A stretch of 18,626 bases of DNA from Lobulomyces angularis (GCA_027604685.1 JADHYX010000422.1:1-18626), one strand, 5' to 3'; shown: positions 9,735 to 18,626, counted from the stretch's first letter. Notes: generated by a model from the letters alone, not told the origin. Made by a program: numbers and translations.

Positions 9735-10323
9735 AAATTTCAATTCACTCGCAAGTTCCTTGAATTGGTTTTTATCTCCAGAAAAATTATAAAATATCAG
9801 GCTAATAATAAAGCTTAATGATAGCGATGATAGTAATTCGTTCTTTTTGTTAATTATTCACTAGAAACTACCTGTGTAACCCACAACCTAAAATTGTGTA
9901 ACACCAGTCTTGGCGAAAAAAGCGAGCATTTTTTTGGTTATTCATTTCCAAAAATAACTGAGGAATGAGCAATAGTGAGAAAACATAATGAAGTGCAGTT
10001 GGTGAACAAGCAGTTGATTATGGAGAGAGAGTGCTTATTTTACACAGTGACTATATATCAAAGTTCAAATGTCGGCCACTTGGTGAGGGAAAGTGTGAAA
10101 AGGGACAACTCATTAAAAAAACTTTTAAAAATCAACTGTAATATTCAAAAAAAAGAGTGTTATAAAATAAAGGTTGTCAGAGTTGAAAGTGTAAAATTTT
10201 TTTTTTAAATGTTTTTGCTTATTTGGTAACTTTTTTTTTTTTTTCTGTCCAAGTGAGCACAAGAAAAAAAAAAAATGCAACTTTTTGGCAGTGCAACTTT
10301 TGGTTTTTGAGATAATGCGTGTT

Positions 10324-10408
10324 TTGGGCCAATTTCCTTGCTATGTCATGCTAAATGGCCCAAACTCCGTCTTGCAGCCAGCCCAAACAATTTGGGTGGT
10401 GGCGGAGT
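10324..10408. promoter_or_regulatory. Nested palindromes upstream of the small ORF
   Basis: This GC-richer block has three inverted-repeat systems. TTGGGCCA (10324-10331) pairs with TGGCCCAA (10356-10363). CCCAAACAATTTGGG (10382-10396) is a self-contained 6+6 palindrome with a 3-base centre. ACTCCG (10364-10369) pairs with CGGAGT (10403-10408) around it. The unit GCCCAAA or its complement recurs in all but the last. It ends 10 bases before a TATA box, so it reads best as an upstream activating region with repeated binding sites, though a cruciform-forming remnant is possible. Confidence 0.45.
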
Positions 10409-10418
10409 CAAATTTTCT

Positions 10419-10426
10419 TATAAATA
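10419..10426 (+). promoter_or_regulatory. TATA box TATAAATA
   Basis: TATAAATA lies 86 bases before the ATG at 10512. An A/C-rich leader without upstream ATG-rich clutter follows, apart from one ATG near 10443. Together with the palindromic block it suggests a regulated or strongly expressed short gene on the plus strand. Confidence 0.5.
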
Positions 10427-10511
10427 CAGAAAAAAAAAACCAATGAAACTTCAACATACAAAATAACTCAATATAGTTACAGCTTTATAACAATTATAAT
10501 AAAATTTCACA

Positions 10512-10733
10512 ATGATGTCTTTATCTCTTAAAACTCTCAGCACTGGTGTCGTTGGTTTCTCCATCGTTTCTGGCTCAATATTACATTCTGCAAAACCTGA
10601 CTCTCTTTTATTAAGATCAGTAAATAATACCATGTTCAGCTTCTCTTCCTTTAAGCGATCACGATCATCCACTCCCCAAGAGCAATTTAAACGTGCTTTA
10701 TATAGTTTGGATGCAAAATCAACTCAACTTTAA
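10512..10733 (+). CDS. Putative small protein, 73 residues, possible signal sequence
   Basis: Not recognised. It is a single-exon frame beginning with two ATGs (MMSLSLKTLS). Residues 8-27 are hydrophobic and small (STGVVGFSIVSGSILHSA), resembling a signal peptide with a possible cut after the Ala near 27. The rest is basic and Ser-rich (FSSFKRSRSSTPQEQFKRAL). Codon use favours GTC, TTC, TCC, ATC, AGC and GGC, more C-ending than neighbouring genes, as in strongly expressed fungal genes. A TATA box and a palindromic upstream block sit at suitable distances. A 73-codon ORF also lies on the other strand (10672-10451). Its purine-rich codons look coding-like too, so the strand choice is not certain. 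It converges with the TSTD2-type gene. Confidence 0.5.
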   Translation: MMSLSLKTLSTGVVGFSIVSGSILHSAKPDSLLLRSVNNTMFSFSSFKRSRSSTPQEQFKRALYSLDAKSTQL

Positions 10734-10909
10734 TACGATAACCATTTATACAAAATACCACTTTTAATTTTAAATTATTTCATAGAATAAATGATTATCT
10801 TGTTAGTTGCTATACTATAATTATTATATATTATTTTTTTTTAATTTTTTCTAGAAATTTATTATTAATAAATGATACCATTTAATATTACAAAAAATCT
10901 ATGTTTCTT

Positions 10910-12542
10910 TTAAATTCCTTCTTCTAATTTCTTTCTTCGCTCTACTTCACAGTTACACTGTATTTTTTTAATTTTTTTTAATTCTAAATTCTGGGAATCT
11001 GGTGATTCTTCCGTATTTTCGATATTGCTATTCAATGCATTTAATACCACTTTTAATTGAGCATCTCGGTCCCTACAAACTTCACAGCAAAACTTGTTCT
11101 TATTGTAACAGCTTTCTTTGCAAGAAATAAACATCAAATGACATCCTATCCCAGTACACTTTATATAATTCTCCGAATTTTTCATACAAAAATTACATTT
11201 GGCTACAATTTTGTGATTATTTGGCGATATTTTTACTCTAGCTAAAAAAAAAATAAAAGGAAAAAAAAGTGGTTTTCATTACCATCGAAAACATAATTCG
11301 ATCCAAGAAAAAAAAGCTCCTTTTTATCTTCTTCTGTCTTACCTTCATTTTCTTTATTTATCCACTCTATGTAATTATGGATTCCTGAAATAACAAAAAT
11401 AAAAAGATAGAGCTCCATAGAATTACCTCCATCTAACATTATAATTTCAGAATCTGGTAAAATTTCCTTTATGTAGGAGCAAGCTTTAGCACATCGTACT
11501 CCACCCGTACAATAATTTAATACTTTTTTATTTCTAAAAACTAAAAAACAAAAAAAAAACAAAAAAATTTTTTTTTTATAATGTAAAATTAAATATAATA
11601 ATAATAATTATTATTATTTTAAACTATACCTTCCTTGTTTGATTTTAAATATGAAGGCAATGAAGAAAATTTTCTTATAGGTGGAGTGATGGCACCTTAA
11701 AATAAAATAGCAAGATATTAAAAAAAAAAAATTGTAAAAAGAAAGGTTCTTTCACCTTTAAAATATCCTAATTTACTCTCATAATAATTTCTGGTATCTA
11801 ACAACACGGTATTTCCTTCACTTAGTCCTGTTTCTATTAGTTCATGAAACTCTTCTGGTGAAACTTTCAAAAACTCGCCTTCAAATTTACCAGAAACATT
11901 AAAAGGTGTAATTTCGTCACAAACTTTTACAGAAAGGTTATCAAACACATGTTCACAGCCAGGTGAATTTTTAAAAAAATTTAATCTCTTCAATTTTAGT
12001 TCATTCGAGTCCACATTAGAATCCAATCGAAATTCTTTTAAAAATTCAAATTTATCTGTTATATTGTTTATAAATTTTTCTACATTTTCTAGTGTTCCTG
12101 CAACTGTTAAGTTGATTCCTTCTTTCGCTATCTTTTTATTATATTTTTTTTTATATTATATAAATAAAAATCAAATCAAATTGATAGTAAAGAAATTCAA
12201 ATTATTTAAAAATAAATAAAAATATTTTCATACCCTTAATTTTCCTGTTAAATTTTTGGCCATTTCCTTTAGTGCATTTGCAACTTTCACCGTTTCATCT
12301 AGAAATTGTTTTATGCATAAAAAATTAATTTGATATTAACAATTGAAATTTTTTCTTTTTTTAATTTTTTTTTCTTAAAAAAATTTACCAATTTTACATA
12401 TTTTAAAAAAAAGTAAAACGTTTCCTTCCTGTGGATTACAATTACAAGTTAAATATACATTATCACTTTCTCCTTTTTCATTTCTTCTTCTTTTAAATTC
12501 TTCAAGTTTTGGTGTGTTATAATTCTGAAGTTGTGGTTTCAT
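10910..12542 (-). CDS. TSTD2-type rhodanese/UPF0176 protein with C-terminal Cys-rich domain, 7 exons
   Basis: Exons are 12542-12389, 12298-12234, 12131-11756, 11695-11630, 11540-11427, 11384-11283 and 11241-10910, giving 402 residues. The N-terminal UPF0176 domain shows LRIAKEGINLTVAGTLENVE (about residues 72-91) and VKVCDEI. The rhodanese domain has VLLDTRNYYESKLGYFKG and the catalytic loop CTGGVRC with Cys231, followed by MLDGGIHNYIEW and YVFDARV. Residues 308-348 carry about ten cysteines in pairs (CNFC, CTGIGC, CKESC, CCEVC), a probable zinc-binding tail as in animal TSTD2. Bacterial relatives (TrhO) hydroxylate tRNA uridine-34. Vertebrate TSTD2 function is not settled, so a tRNA role is only inference. 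An acidic/basic charged tail follows. It lies downstream of, and is co-oriented with, the Mcp1-like gene, 160 bp apart. Confidence 0.93.
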
Positions 12543-12702
12543 TTTTTTTATTTTTTTTTTTTAAGAAAATGAAATGAAGAAAAACTGAATTTTTTTATTA
12601 ACAAAAACTTTAAACTGTCTTAACTAAGGGGGAAGAATTATTTACATAGCATATTTATAAACGAATATTTGCATCCAAAACATGATCAATCAAACTAAAA
12701 AC

Positions 12703-13619
12703 TTACCAAAATTGTACTGTTTGAAGCATAGCAGTGTTTAAACTACTCCACAAACCAGACTTTTGGACATTAATGTCGTAATAAACCCCACTTAAAGCTA
12801 GAACAGTTGAAATTGCTGCCAGCCCTGAAACAAAAGCAACGTTTTCCCAAGTTTTATCTGAAAAAGACTTAACTGATTTGAAGTTCATCAATTTTAGAGC
12901 TCTTGGAATACCAAATATAGTGTGATATAACCCTGCACTAGTTAAAGCAAAAAACATTATTTGAAATCCAACTAATTTTAAATGTCATTTTCAATTAAAA
13001 AAAAAATTTTTTTTATATATACATGCTGCGTATATATTCCTAGATAAGTAGGTAACATACTCCATCTCCAAATCTATCATTTCAACTATTTTCAAGGTAA
13101 AAAGTAATAAAATTTTTTATTTTGCGTGTTTTAGTCTTACACATAGGAAATATTCTCATGTTTATTAAATGAACTGGAACAGTATACATTAAAATCGATC
13201 CAGCAAGTCTGTGAGTACTTAATCCCCAGTTGGTGACTGATTCACTTTTTCCTTCGGTTAAAGATATTCTATTCTTATTTTTTCTTCTTCTGTTGAAGGT
13301 AATAATCCCACAAATCAAATGTGTTGACATTGACAATAAAAGTACCGGTTCAACAATCTGACTTTGATAATAATTTCTGAAAAGTTTTAAAGCATTATCT
13401 TTACACAGCAATTTTTTTATTTTTTAGTTTTTTAATACATGAATGAATATGAAAATGAAAAGCTTACCACTTAAATTGATATCCCAATTTGATAGCAAAT
13501 GTCCGAATAAGTGTAAAGTTGAAAAAGTGCCTAAGTTTAAGTAAGAAAAATAATTCAACTACCGACTTACCTATTATAAGGCCAGAAGTAGCTTGAAAGA
13601 ATACTGTCAAATTTACCAT
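12703..13619 (-). CDS. Mcp1-like (DUF1691) mitochondrial membrane protein, 5 exons
   Basis: Exons are 13619-13571, 13530-13468, 13398-13141, 13085-13023 and 12971-12703, giving 233 residues. All four introns are phase 1. Five hydrophobic helices are visible, roughly at 3-33, 53-72, 98-121, 146-166 and 185-210. Conserved-looking features are YYQSQIVEPVLLL, STHLICG (His64), STHRLAG (His100), PVHLINM (His114) and GLYHTIFG (His161), plus LHLFGH near the N-terminus (His23, His27). This layout matches the fungal Mcp1 family, in which yeast Mcp1 is a mitochondrial outer-membrane protein that recruits Vps13 and rescues ERMES loss. The helix-embedded histidines resemble those of haem-binding four-helix anchors, but haem binding is inference. 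The family call is from pattern memory. The size is slightly smaller than yeast Mcp1. Confidence 0.78.
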
Positions 13620-13689
13620 AATATATTAGTTACTTTTTTTTGGTTTTTCGATGATTCATGTGTAAAATTTTAAGTCCATAAAAACCCTG
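13620..13689. promoter_or_regulatory. 70-bp divergent promoter between Mcp1-like gene and oligoribonuclease
   Basis: Two start codons face away from each other across only 70 bases, so both promoters and leaders must share this space or overlap the genes. The spacer contains T-rich and A-rich tracts, and no clear TATA element is seen. Shared regulation of two probably mitochondrial proteins is plausible. Confidence 0.55.
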
Positions 13690-14467
13690 ATGAATAAAAT
13701 TGGATTTGTTTCCAAATTGTTCAAACATCAAAATCCAATGCTCAAAAATCCAATAGTTTGGATAGATCTGGAAATGACTGGTTCCCAAAATTCAGATATT
13801 CTTATTTAAAATTTTATAAGGTTTGGACCTGAAAAAGGAAAGAATTATTGAAATTTCTGTGATTTGTTCTGATGGAAATTTAGAAAAAATTGTAGAGGGA
13901 CCTAATGTTGTTATCAATCAACCAGTCGAATTACTTAACCAAATGGATGAATGGTGCACTAATCAACATCGTAAAAAAAATTTTAGTTTTTTATCTTAAT
14001 TTTTTTTTACTAGGTAAGAGTGGTTTAACAAAAGCAGTTTTAGAAAGTAATATAACAACAAAACAAGCAGAGAAACAGGTTCTGGATTTTATTAAAACTC
14101 ATATTCCGCAAGGAGTTGGAGTTTTAGCTGGAAATTCAATTCATATGGATAAAGGTAAATCAAAAAAAACAAAAATGGGATTTGGATTAAATGTATTAGA
14201 ATTTTTAAGAAAGGAAATGCCAGATTTGTTAAGCTATTTACATTACAGATTGATAGATGTATCTACCATTAAGGAACTCTCGAAGCGCTGGTTTCCTGAA
14301 GCTTTCTCTTCAGCACCTAAGAAGAACGAAAATCACAGGTATATAAAAATTTGACTACTGTATTATTTTTTTAAATTTTATATAGGGCATTGGATGATAT
14401 AAAAGATTCAATAACGGAATTAAAATATTATAGAAACACTGTGTTTAAAAAAAGTACTGATTCATAA
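13690..14467 (+). CDS. Oligoribonuclease (REXO2 type), DEDDh 3'-5' exonuclease, 5 exons
   Basis: Degrades 2-5 nt RNA oligomers to mononucleotides in mitochondria and cytosol. Exons are 13690-13780, 13821-13970, 14014-14154, 14200-14338 and 14386-14467, giving 200 residues. The DEDDh residues are present: Asp26 and Glu28 in [10 protein letters not shown], Asp126 in AGNSIHMDK, His173 and Asp178 in [27 protein letters not shown] and the ending [12 protein letters not shown] are typical of eukaryotic REXO2. The 45-nt third intron has no stop and would read through in frame, but splicing it restores the canonical [15 protein letters not shown]. Residues 1-16 ([16 protein letters not shown]) are basic and acid-free, a possible mitochondrial targeting segment. 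A second Met at 17 begins the conserved domain, so dual localisation by alternative starts is possible. Confidence 0.96.
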
Positions 14468-14956
14468 ACGAATGTAAATTTTATTTACTGATAGCTATTG
14501 CCTACTTAAAAATTTTACAATTGTTTGCTTTGGAAACTAATAAATGAAATAGATCTCATCACAGGTGTAATAGTTAGCATCTGTTTACATATAGAAAAAG
14601 GAATAGTTAAAAGTTTAAAAGTTTGTGATCTCATGATTTAACTTGATTGAAAATATCTTTGCAAACATATTAAATTTAAATTTGAGATCAATAAGCATAA
14701 ATAACTTAATTTTTAAGAAATTTTACGAAAACCTGAATAACCCATTTATGTCTAAAATATTTTTATTTACAAAATAAACTTTGGTACATTTGGCAATAGT
14801 GTTCCTCAAATATACACTCAAACTAAATCGTGAAACTTACATTTACAATTACTAATAGAAAAAGAAATAGTCAATTAAAATACTGTTAAAAATAAAAGTA
14901 TAAAGTTTTTAGAAACTTAATTTTCAACACCTGTAGTTAAAAAAGCATTGAAGTTG
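14468..14956. other. Intergenic region before the PMS1 gene, nothing recognised
   Basis: This 489-bp AT-rich spacer separates two plus-strand genes. I found no ORF of note, no RNA gene and no strong promoter motif. Two loosely similar A-rich stretches (TAGAAAAAGGAATAGT near 14590 and TAGAAAAAGAAATAGT near 14856) may be chance. Confidence 0.5.
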
Positions 14957-17900
14957 ATGGCAATAAATACTTTACCAAAAACAACACAGCAAAGGCTGTC
15001 AGGTGATATAAGCAAAAAAAAAGAGTTTTTAAGTCATGAAAATTTAATTCTTTTTTGTGTAGCAAATCAAATTGTTATAGCTGTTGAAAATATTGTTAAA
15101 GAATTAATTGAAAATTCGATTGATGGTATGTTTCTTTAAACTTTTTTATTATTATTGACTATCTTTTCTTTTGCTTTTTTATTAAGCGAAGGCCACTTCA
15201 ATTGAATTGGTAATACTTAATTTTTGCATTAATTCTTAATAGCCTTATTCACATTATTCTTTCATTTAAGAAATTAATTGATGGTGGAATAAGTTACATA
15301 TCCTGCAAAGATGACGGGTTCGGAATCACTCCGGAAGATGCTGCAGTTTTAGTAAAAGTAACTAACATTTAAAAAATTACTTTTACCTTTTTTCAATTAA
15401 ACAAAAATAAAAATTGGAAAGAGATACACAACTTCAAAAATTACTTCATTTCAAGATTTGACATCTTTAGTTACATTTGGATTCCGGGGCGAAGCTCTAA
15501 ACAGCATCTGTTGTACTTCTCAGTCATTTGCTATAGTTACCAAGATGCAAAATGAGGAAGTGGGGAGAGAGTATCTGTATGATACAGGTGCTTGCTTCTT
15601 TTTTAAATATTTCTAACTTTTTTTTTTTTTTTTAAAAAAAATGAATTAAGAGGGGAATATTAAAAGTGAAAAAACATGTGCAGCTGGGAGCGGAAGTACT
15701 ATAATTGCATCAAAGATTTTTCATAATTTGCCAGTGAGAAGGGAGAATGCATTAAAACAAATTTCAAATTCTCAAAAAAAAATTACTCATATTTTAGAAT
15801 ACTACAGTTTAATATTTCCAAAGATTCGATTTAATTTAAAATTCTTTTCAGAAGTAAGCAGTTCAGTAACAAATCAAAAAATTTTTCAAAAGCCGGCTTT
15901 AGAAAATACGTTAGATGTGTGTAAATCATTGGTGAGTATTTCTTTTTTTTAACGTTTTCAAAAAAAATTCAATTTAATTTTGCTATTTTTTTTTTTATAT
16001 TTTGCAGTTTGGAATTAACGTTTCCTCCCATTTGGTTGAAAAAGAATTTAAAATTCCTATTGCAGATGAAAATGCTGATAAAAACAATGTAATTAAGGTT
16101 GAGTTAATAGTTCCAGGTAACATATTTTCTCCTTTTGTGGATAAGAACCTGAATTTTTGCTTTTTCAGATAATCCACCACCAAAGTCAAATTTTTGCAAA
16201 AATTATCTTTATGTGAACTCTAGACCAATCGGTATTGGAAATGTTGATAAATTTGCCAAATCTATTGTAAAAAGTTTCAATAAAGCTATAGACCAAATTG
16301 GTGCAGAGAAGAGAATGAATTTTTTATTTTTAAATCTACTTGTACCACTAAGCGCGGTAGATGTTAATGTCGTTCCTGACAAAACATCTGGTATGAAAAA
16401 ATAATCTGTGTAACTGCACTATAATAATCTTTTCTTAGTTTTTATTCAAGGAAGTGATTCAATATTAGAAAGCATAGATTTAATTTTTAGTGAACTATTC
16501 AAGGATTACGTAACCAGATCCTCTTCAGAAAGTTTACCTAAGAATGGTAATTTAAAGAATATGCATATGTTCCAATTTTTTGTTTAACTTTAAATAGCAC
16601 TTCAGAAAAATTCCGAGAAATTACCAAATAAAAACGGCAACTCTTTCTTCACACCTTCACATAAAAAAACTGATAGTGAAGAAGTTGATTTATTAAGGTC
16701 TGAAGTTACAGCAACTGAAGATTTTATTATTGATCAAAGCACCGATAAGGAAGACTGTGGCCCAGTGGTTATCCTTCGTGACACAACTTTAATCAAACCC
16801 ACAGTGCTACCCAGTTCCACCTCAGGAATTAATATATCAAAATTTGGTGATTTTAATGGTTTAAAAAAATTTGTTAAATATGAACTTTTTTTTACCTTAA
16901 AATTTTTTCAAAGAAGCAAAAAATTCAAAAAATGCTCGGGCAGTTTATACCACTCCTAAGGATTTATTAACGCAACCAAAGATTAAAGATTCCTTTAATG
17001 TTACTTCTATAGCTCCTAACAATCGAAAAAGCGAAAAAAATGAAACAGAGGAAGTAAGAGATGAAGCCATGATACCTATAAAAAAAAAAACCAAACTAGA
17101 GCCGAAGGACTCAGAAAGTGCTTTTGAATTCTCAGGCAACAAAGAGAATGCCAAAAATTTATTTTTAAATTTTGATGTTAATTTAAATTTAAACTCTATC
17201 AAAAAGAAATATCCCAATGTAAAAAACTCTGTTGAGGGTTTTTTAAATGGAAAGTTAAACTATGAAGAGTTTATTACCCAAGAAAAAAGAAAACAGTCAC
17301 ACACGGGCGACCACCTTAAAAAGAATATAAATTTTAAAATTGTGGGAAAAATTAAAAAATCGAATTTTTTGGTGATTCAACAGCAAACTGATATTTTTTT
17401 ATTCGATTTTCAAAGGTGTCAATTTTAATTTTTTTTTATTTTTTATAAAAATTTAAATATCATTTTATTAAAAAAGAGTAGAACAAGCGGTAACTTTGCA
17501 GCACCTAATTGCATCGTATTCGTCGAAAATAAGAAATTTATCTACGCCTAAAGTTTTAAACATCAAGTAAGTATAGAGATTGCAACTATTTAATTTTTTA
17601 ACTAACTTTTTTTTAGTCTGTTTACAGAAATTGAATTGCAGTGTTTAAAAAATTTGAAAACAGGTAAAATTCTTTGTAATTGCTTTTTAGTTAATAATTA
17701 TAATTTATTTATTTGTTAGATAACATTAACGAAACAACCTTGGTTATCGTTGATGAAAGGATAACTTCCAATGGATTTAATCTCAAACTTTTAAATTCAC
17801 ATCAGAGGAATATGGATATAATTTTATACGGTGTTGCGAAAGATAGGTTAATTCAAAACTGCGAAACATCCTTAAAGGAAATCTTAGAATTAATTCAGAA

Positions 17901-18132
17901 GGCAACAAATTCACAAGAAAAGTTAGAGGAAATAAATAAATTTCACATTGTAACGCAATCAACCTTAAATGATTGTAAGGAAGAGGCGAAAAAAGTAATT
18001 AACAAAGACTTCGACAATTATCAACTTGAAAAGATCGAATTAATTTTATTTCGATTTTTCAAACTTGACTACATAAAAATTAAAGATAAAATACTATATT
18101 TCGACTTTCTTTGTGGATATCATGTTATTTAA
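14957..18132 (+). CDS. PMS1-type MutL homologue lacking the endonuclease motif, 14 exons
   Basis: A mismatch-repair ATPase of the MutL family, usually paired with MLH1. Exons: 14957-15002, 15063-15125, 15187-15209, 15271-15357, 15422-15587, 15651-15931, 16008-16116, 16169-16390, 16439-16546, 16598-16858, 16914-17415, 17477-17566, 17617-17663, 17720-18132, giving 805 residues. GHKL ATPase motifs fall almost exactly at MutL numbering: Glu29 and Asn33 in KELIENSID, Asp58/Gly60/Gly62 in DDGFGI (57-63), TFGFRGEALNSICC (91-104), GSGST (141-145) and NLPVR (154-158). A charged, disordered linker covers roughly 355-590. The C-terminal dimerisation domain starts near FKIVGKIKKSNFLVI. Where endonuclease-type PMS proteins have DQHA(x)2E, this has DFQR at 620-623, and no CPHGRP motif is seen, so nicking activity is not expected. 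Human PMS1 or yeast Mlh2 are the best functional comparisons. Confidence 0.93.
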
Positions 18133-18438
18133 AACTTAAACAACTTTTATAATTTTTTTTAAGTAAATTAAAATTTTTTTATTAAATTCTTTCCTTTTAA
18201 ATATAGTTCATTTGGTAATTTCATAAAAATAACTGATATTTTTCCAATATTAAAACTGAGTGAATTTAAAAATATATACACAGATATTTAAAATATTGCT
18301 CCTGTGTGTTTTGCTTAATACTACATTCTTGCTCTTAGATATTGAACACGTGTGGTTAAAATTTTAGTTCGCATCTTCAACATTTGAAAACTTCACAAAT
18401 TGAAAGTAACTCATCAATTTTCCGATTTTTGCAGACAG
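18133..18438. other. Intergenic spacer downstream of PMS1
   Basis: This 306-bp AT-rich sequence lies between the PMS1 stop and the next candidate start. It should hold the PMS1 3' end and the promoter of the following gene. I recognise no specific element. A CACGTG core occurs in AACACGTGTG near 18346, the same core as upstream of ACSL. Confidence 0.4.
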
Positions 18439-18626
18439 ATGTGTGAATTTGGTGATCTTAATTCAAGTATTGCTGTATAATTGTTGAAGGTGTTATTTTT
18501 AGACATGTAATAAGGTAGTTGGAGCATCCAAAGATCAACCCAAATTTGGAATAAATGTCTTAGATGGTACCTTAATCATCATTTAAATGCAATTCCTGTA
18601 AATCATGTTGGTTTTGTTTTTTTTCT
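18439..18626 (+). CDS. Start of an unrecognised spliced gene, cut by the window end
   Basis: Not recognised. An ATG at 18439 opens MCEFGDLNSSIA. A 28-nt intron (18475-18502, GTATAA to TTTTTAG) then joins to 18503-18566, TCNKVVGASKDQPKFGINV followed by LDG. The second intron would begin at 18567 (GTACC) and run past the end, finishing in a poly-T tract just where the window stops. The frame and splice signals resemble those of the proven genes, but only about 33 residues are visible. The first intron would be the shortest in the window, so the model is tentative. Confidence 0.4.

Larger units (their letters stand above)
9079..10320. other. Intergenic region with scattered GTGTAAC repeats, no supported gene
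   Basis: Short ORFs of 60-77 codons occur on both strands (for example 9395-9616 minus, 9975-10208 plus), but none has recognisable motifs, and several open only at non-ATG codons. The 7-mer GTGTAAC recurs at 9143-9149, 9515-9521, 9874-9880 and 9896-9902, and in inverted form at 9723-9729. This region may be decayed mobile DNA continuing from the TnpB-like relic, but I cannot place element ends. Confidence 0.5.

Noticed and set aside
9975..10208. 77-codon plus ORF
   Set aside because: Opens at a GTG rather than ATG, has no recognised motif and no promoter-like element. Kept as intergenic.
13905..14354. 149-codon ORF as the complete oligoribonuclease
   Set aside because: It reads through two introns, ends in a third and misses the exon with the DLE motif and the final HRALDD region.
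14948..15139. Unspliced reading of the PMS1 N-terminus with SGDISKKKEFLSHENL inserted
   Set aside because: The inserted residues are an in-frame 60-nt intron. Removing it restores the conserved QRLSANQIVIAVENIVKELI.
1..18626. CRISPR array, tRNA, rRNA or bacterial operon features
   Set aside because: No regularly spaced repeats, cloverleaf signals or ribosome-binding sites were seen. The sequence is clearly spliced eukaryotic DNA.

Overview
The window is nuclear DNA of an intron-dense, very AT-rich eukaryote, most likely an early-diverging fungus or a close relative. The grounds are GT-AG introns of about 34-102 nt in every well-supported gene, an Mcp1/DUF1691 membrane protein (mainly a fungal family), a peroxisomal-type acyl-CoA synthetase, and a dead TnpB-like (Fanzor-type) gene of the kind common in Mucoromycota. 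I cannot name the species. The standard genetic code fits all models. Each main model was checked by summing exon lengths and following the reading frame across every intron by hand. No search was run.

Layout, left to right. A mitochondrial Mn superoxide dismutase (125-1115, +, 8 exons) converges on an annexin with a long P/S/T-rich N-terminal extension (1312-3391, -, 7 exons). A 695-bp divergent promoter region follows, then a long-chain acyl-CoA synthetase ending in -SKL (4087-7267, +, 21 exons). From 7268 to about 10500 is a gene-poor stretch. It holds a tentative 64-codon spliced gene (7675-7949, +), a minus-strand coding-like relic, a decayed TnpB/Fanzor-like pseudogene (about 8488-9078, +) and scattered GTGTAAC repeats. 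A short ORF with a TATA box and nested palindromes upstream (10512-10733, +) comes next.

The right half is compact: a TSTD2-type rhodanese/UPF0176 protein (10910-12542, -, 7 exons), an Mcp1-like five-helix membrane protein (12703-13619, -, 5 exons), an oligoribonuclease (13690-14467, +, 5 exons) only 70 bp from Mcp1 and divergent from it, and a PMS1-type MutL homologue without the endonuclease motif (14957-18132, +, 14 exons). The start of an unrecognised plus-strand gene is visible at 18439.

The genes do not form one pathway. Several are mitochondrial or peroxisomal housekeeping genes: SOD2 for superoxide, ACSL for fatty-acid activation, Mcp1 for lipid homeostasis and oligoribonuclease for nanoRNA turnover. 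Two sequence-wide features stand out: an excess of phase-1 introns (35 of 60) and heavy use of AAG acceptors (19 of 60).
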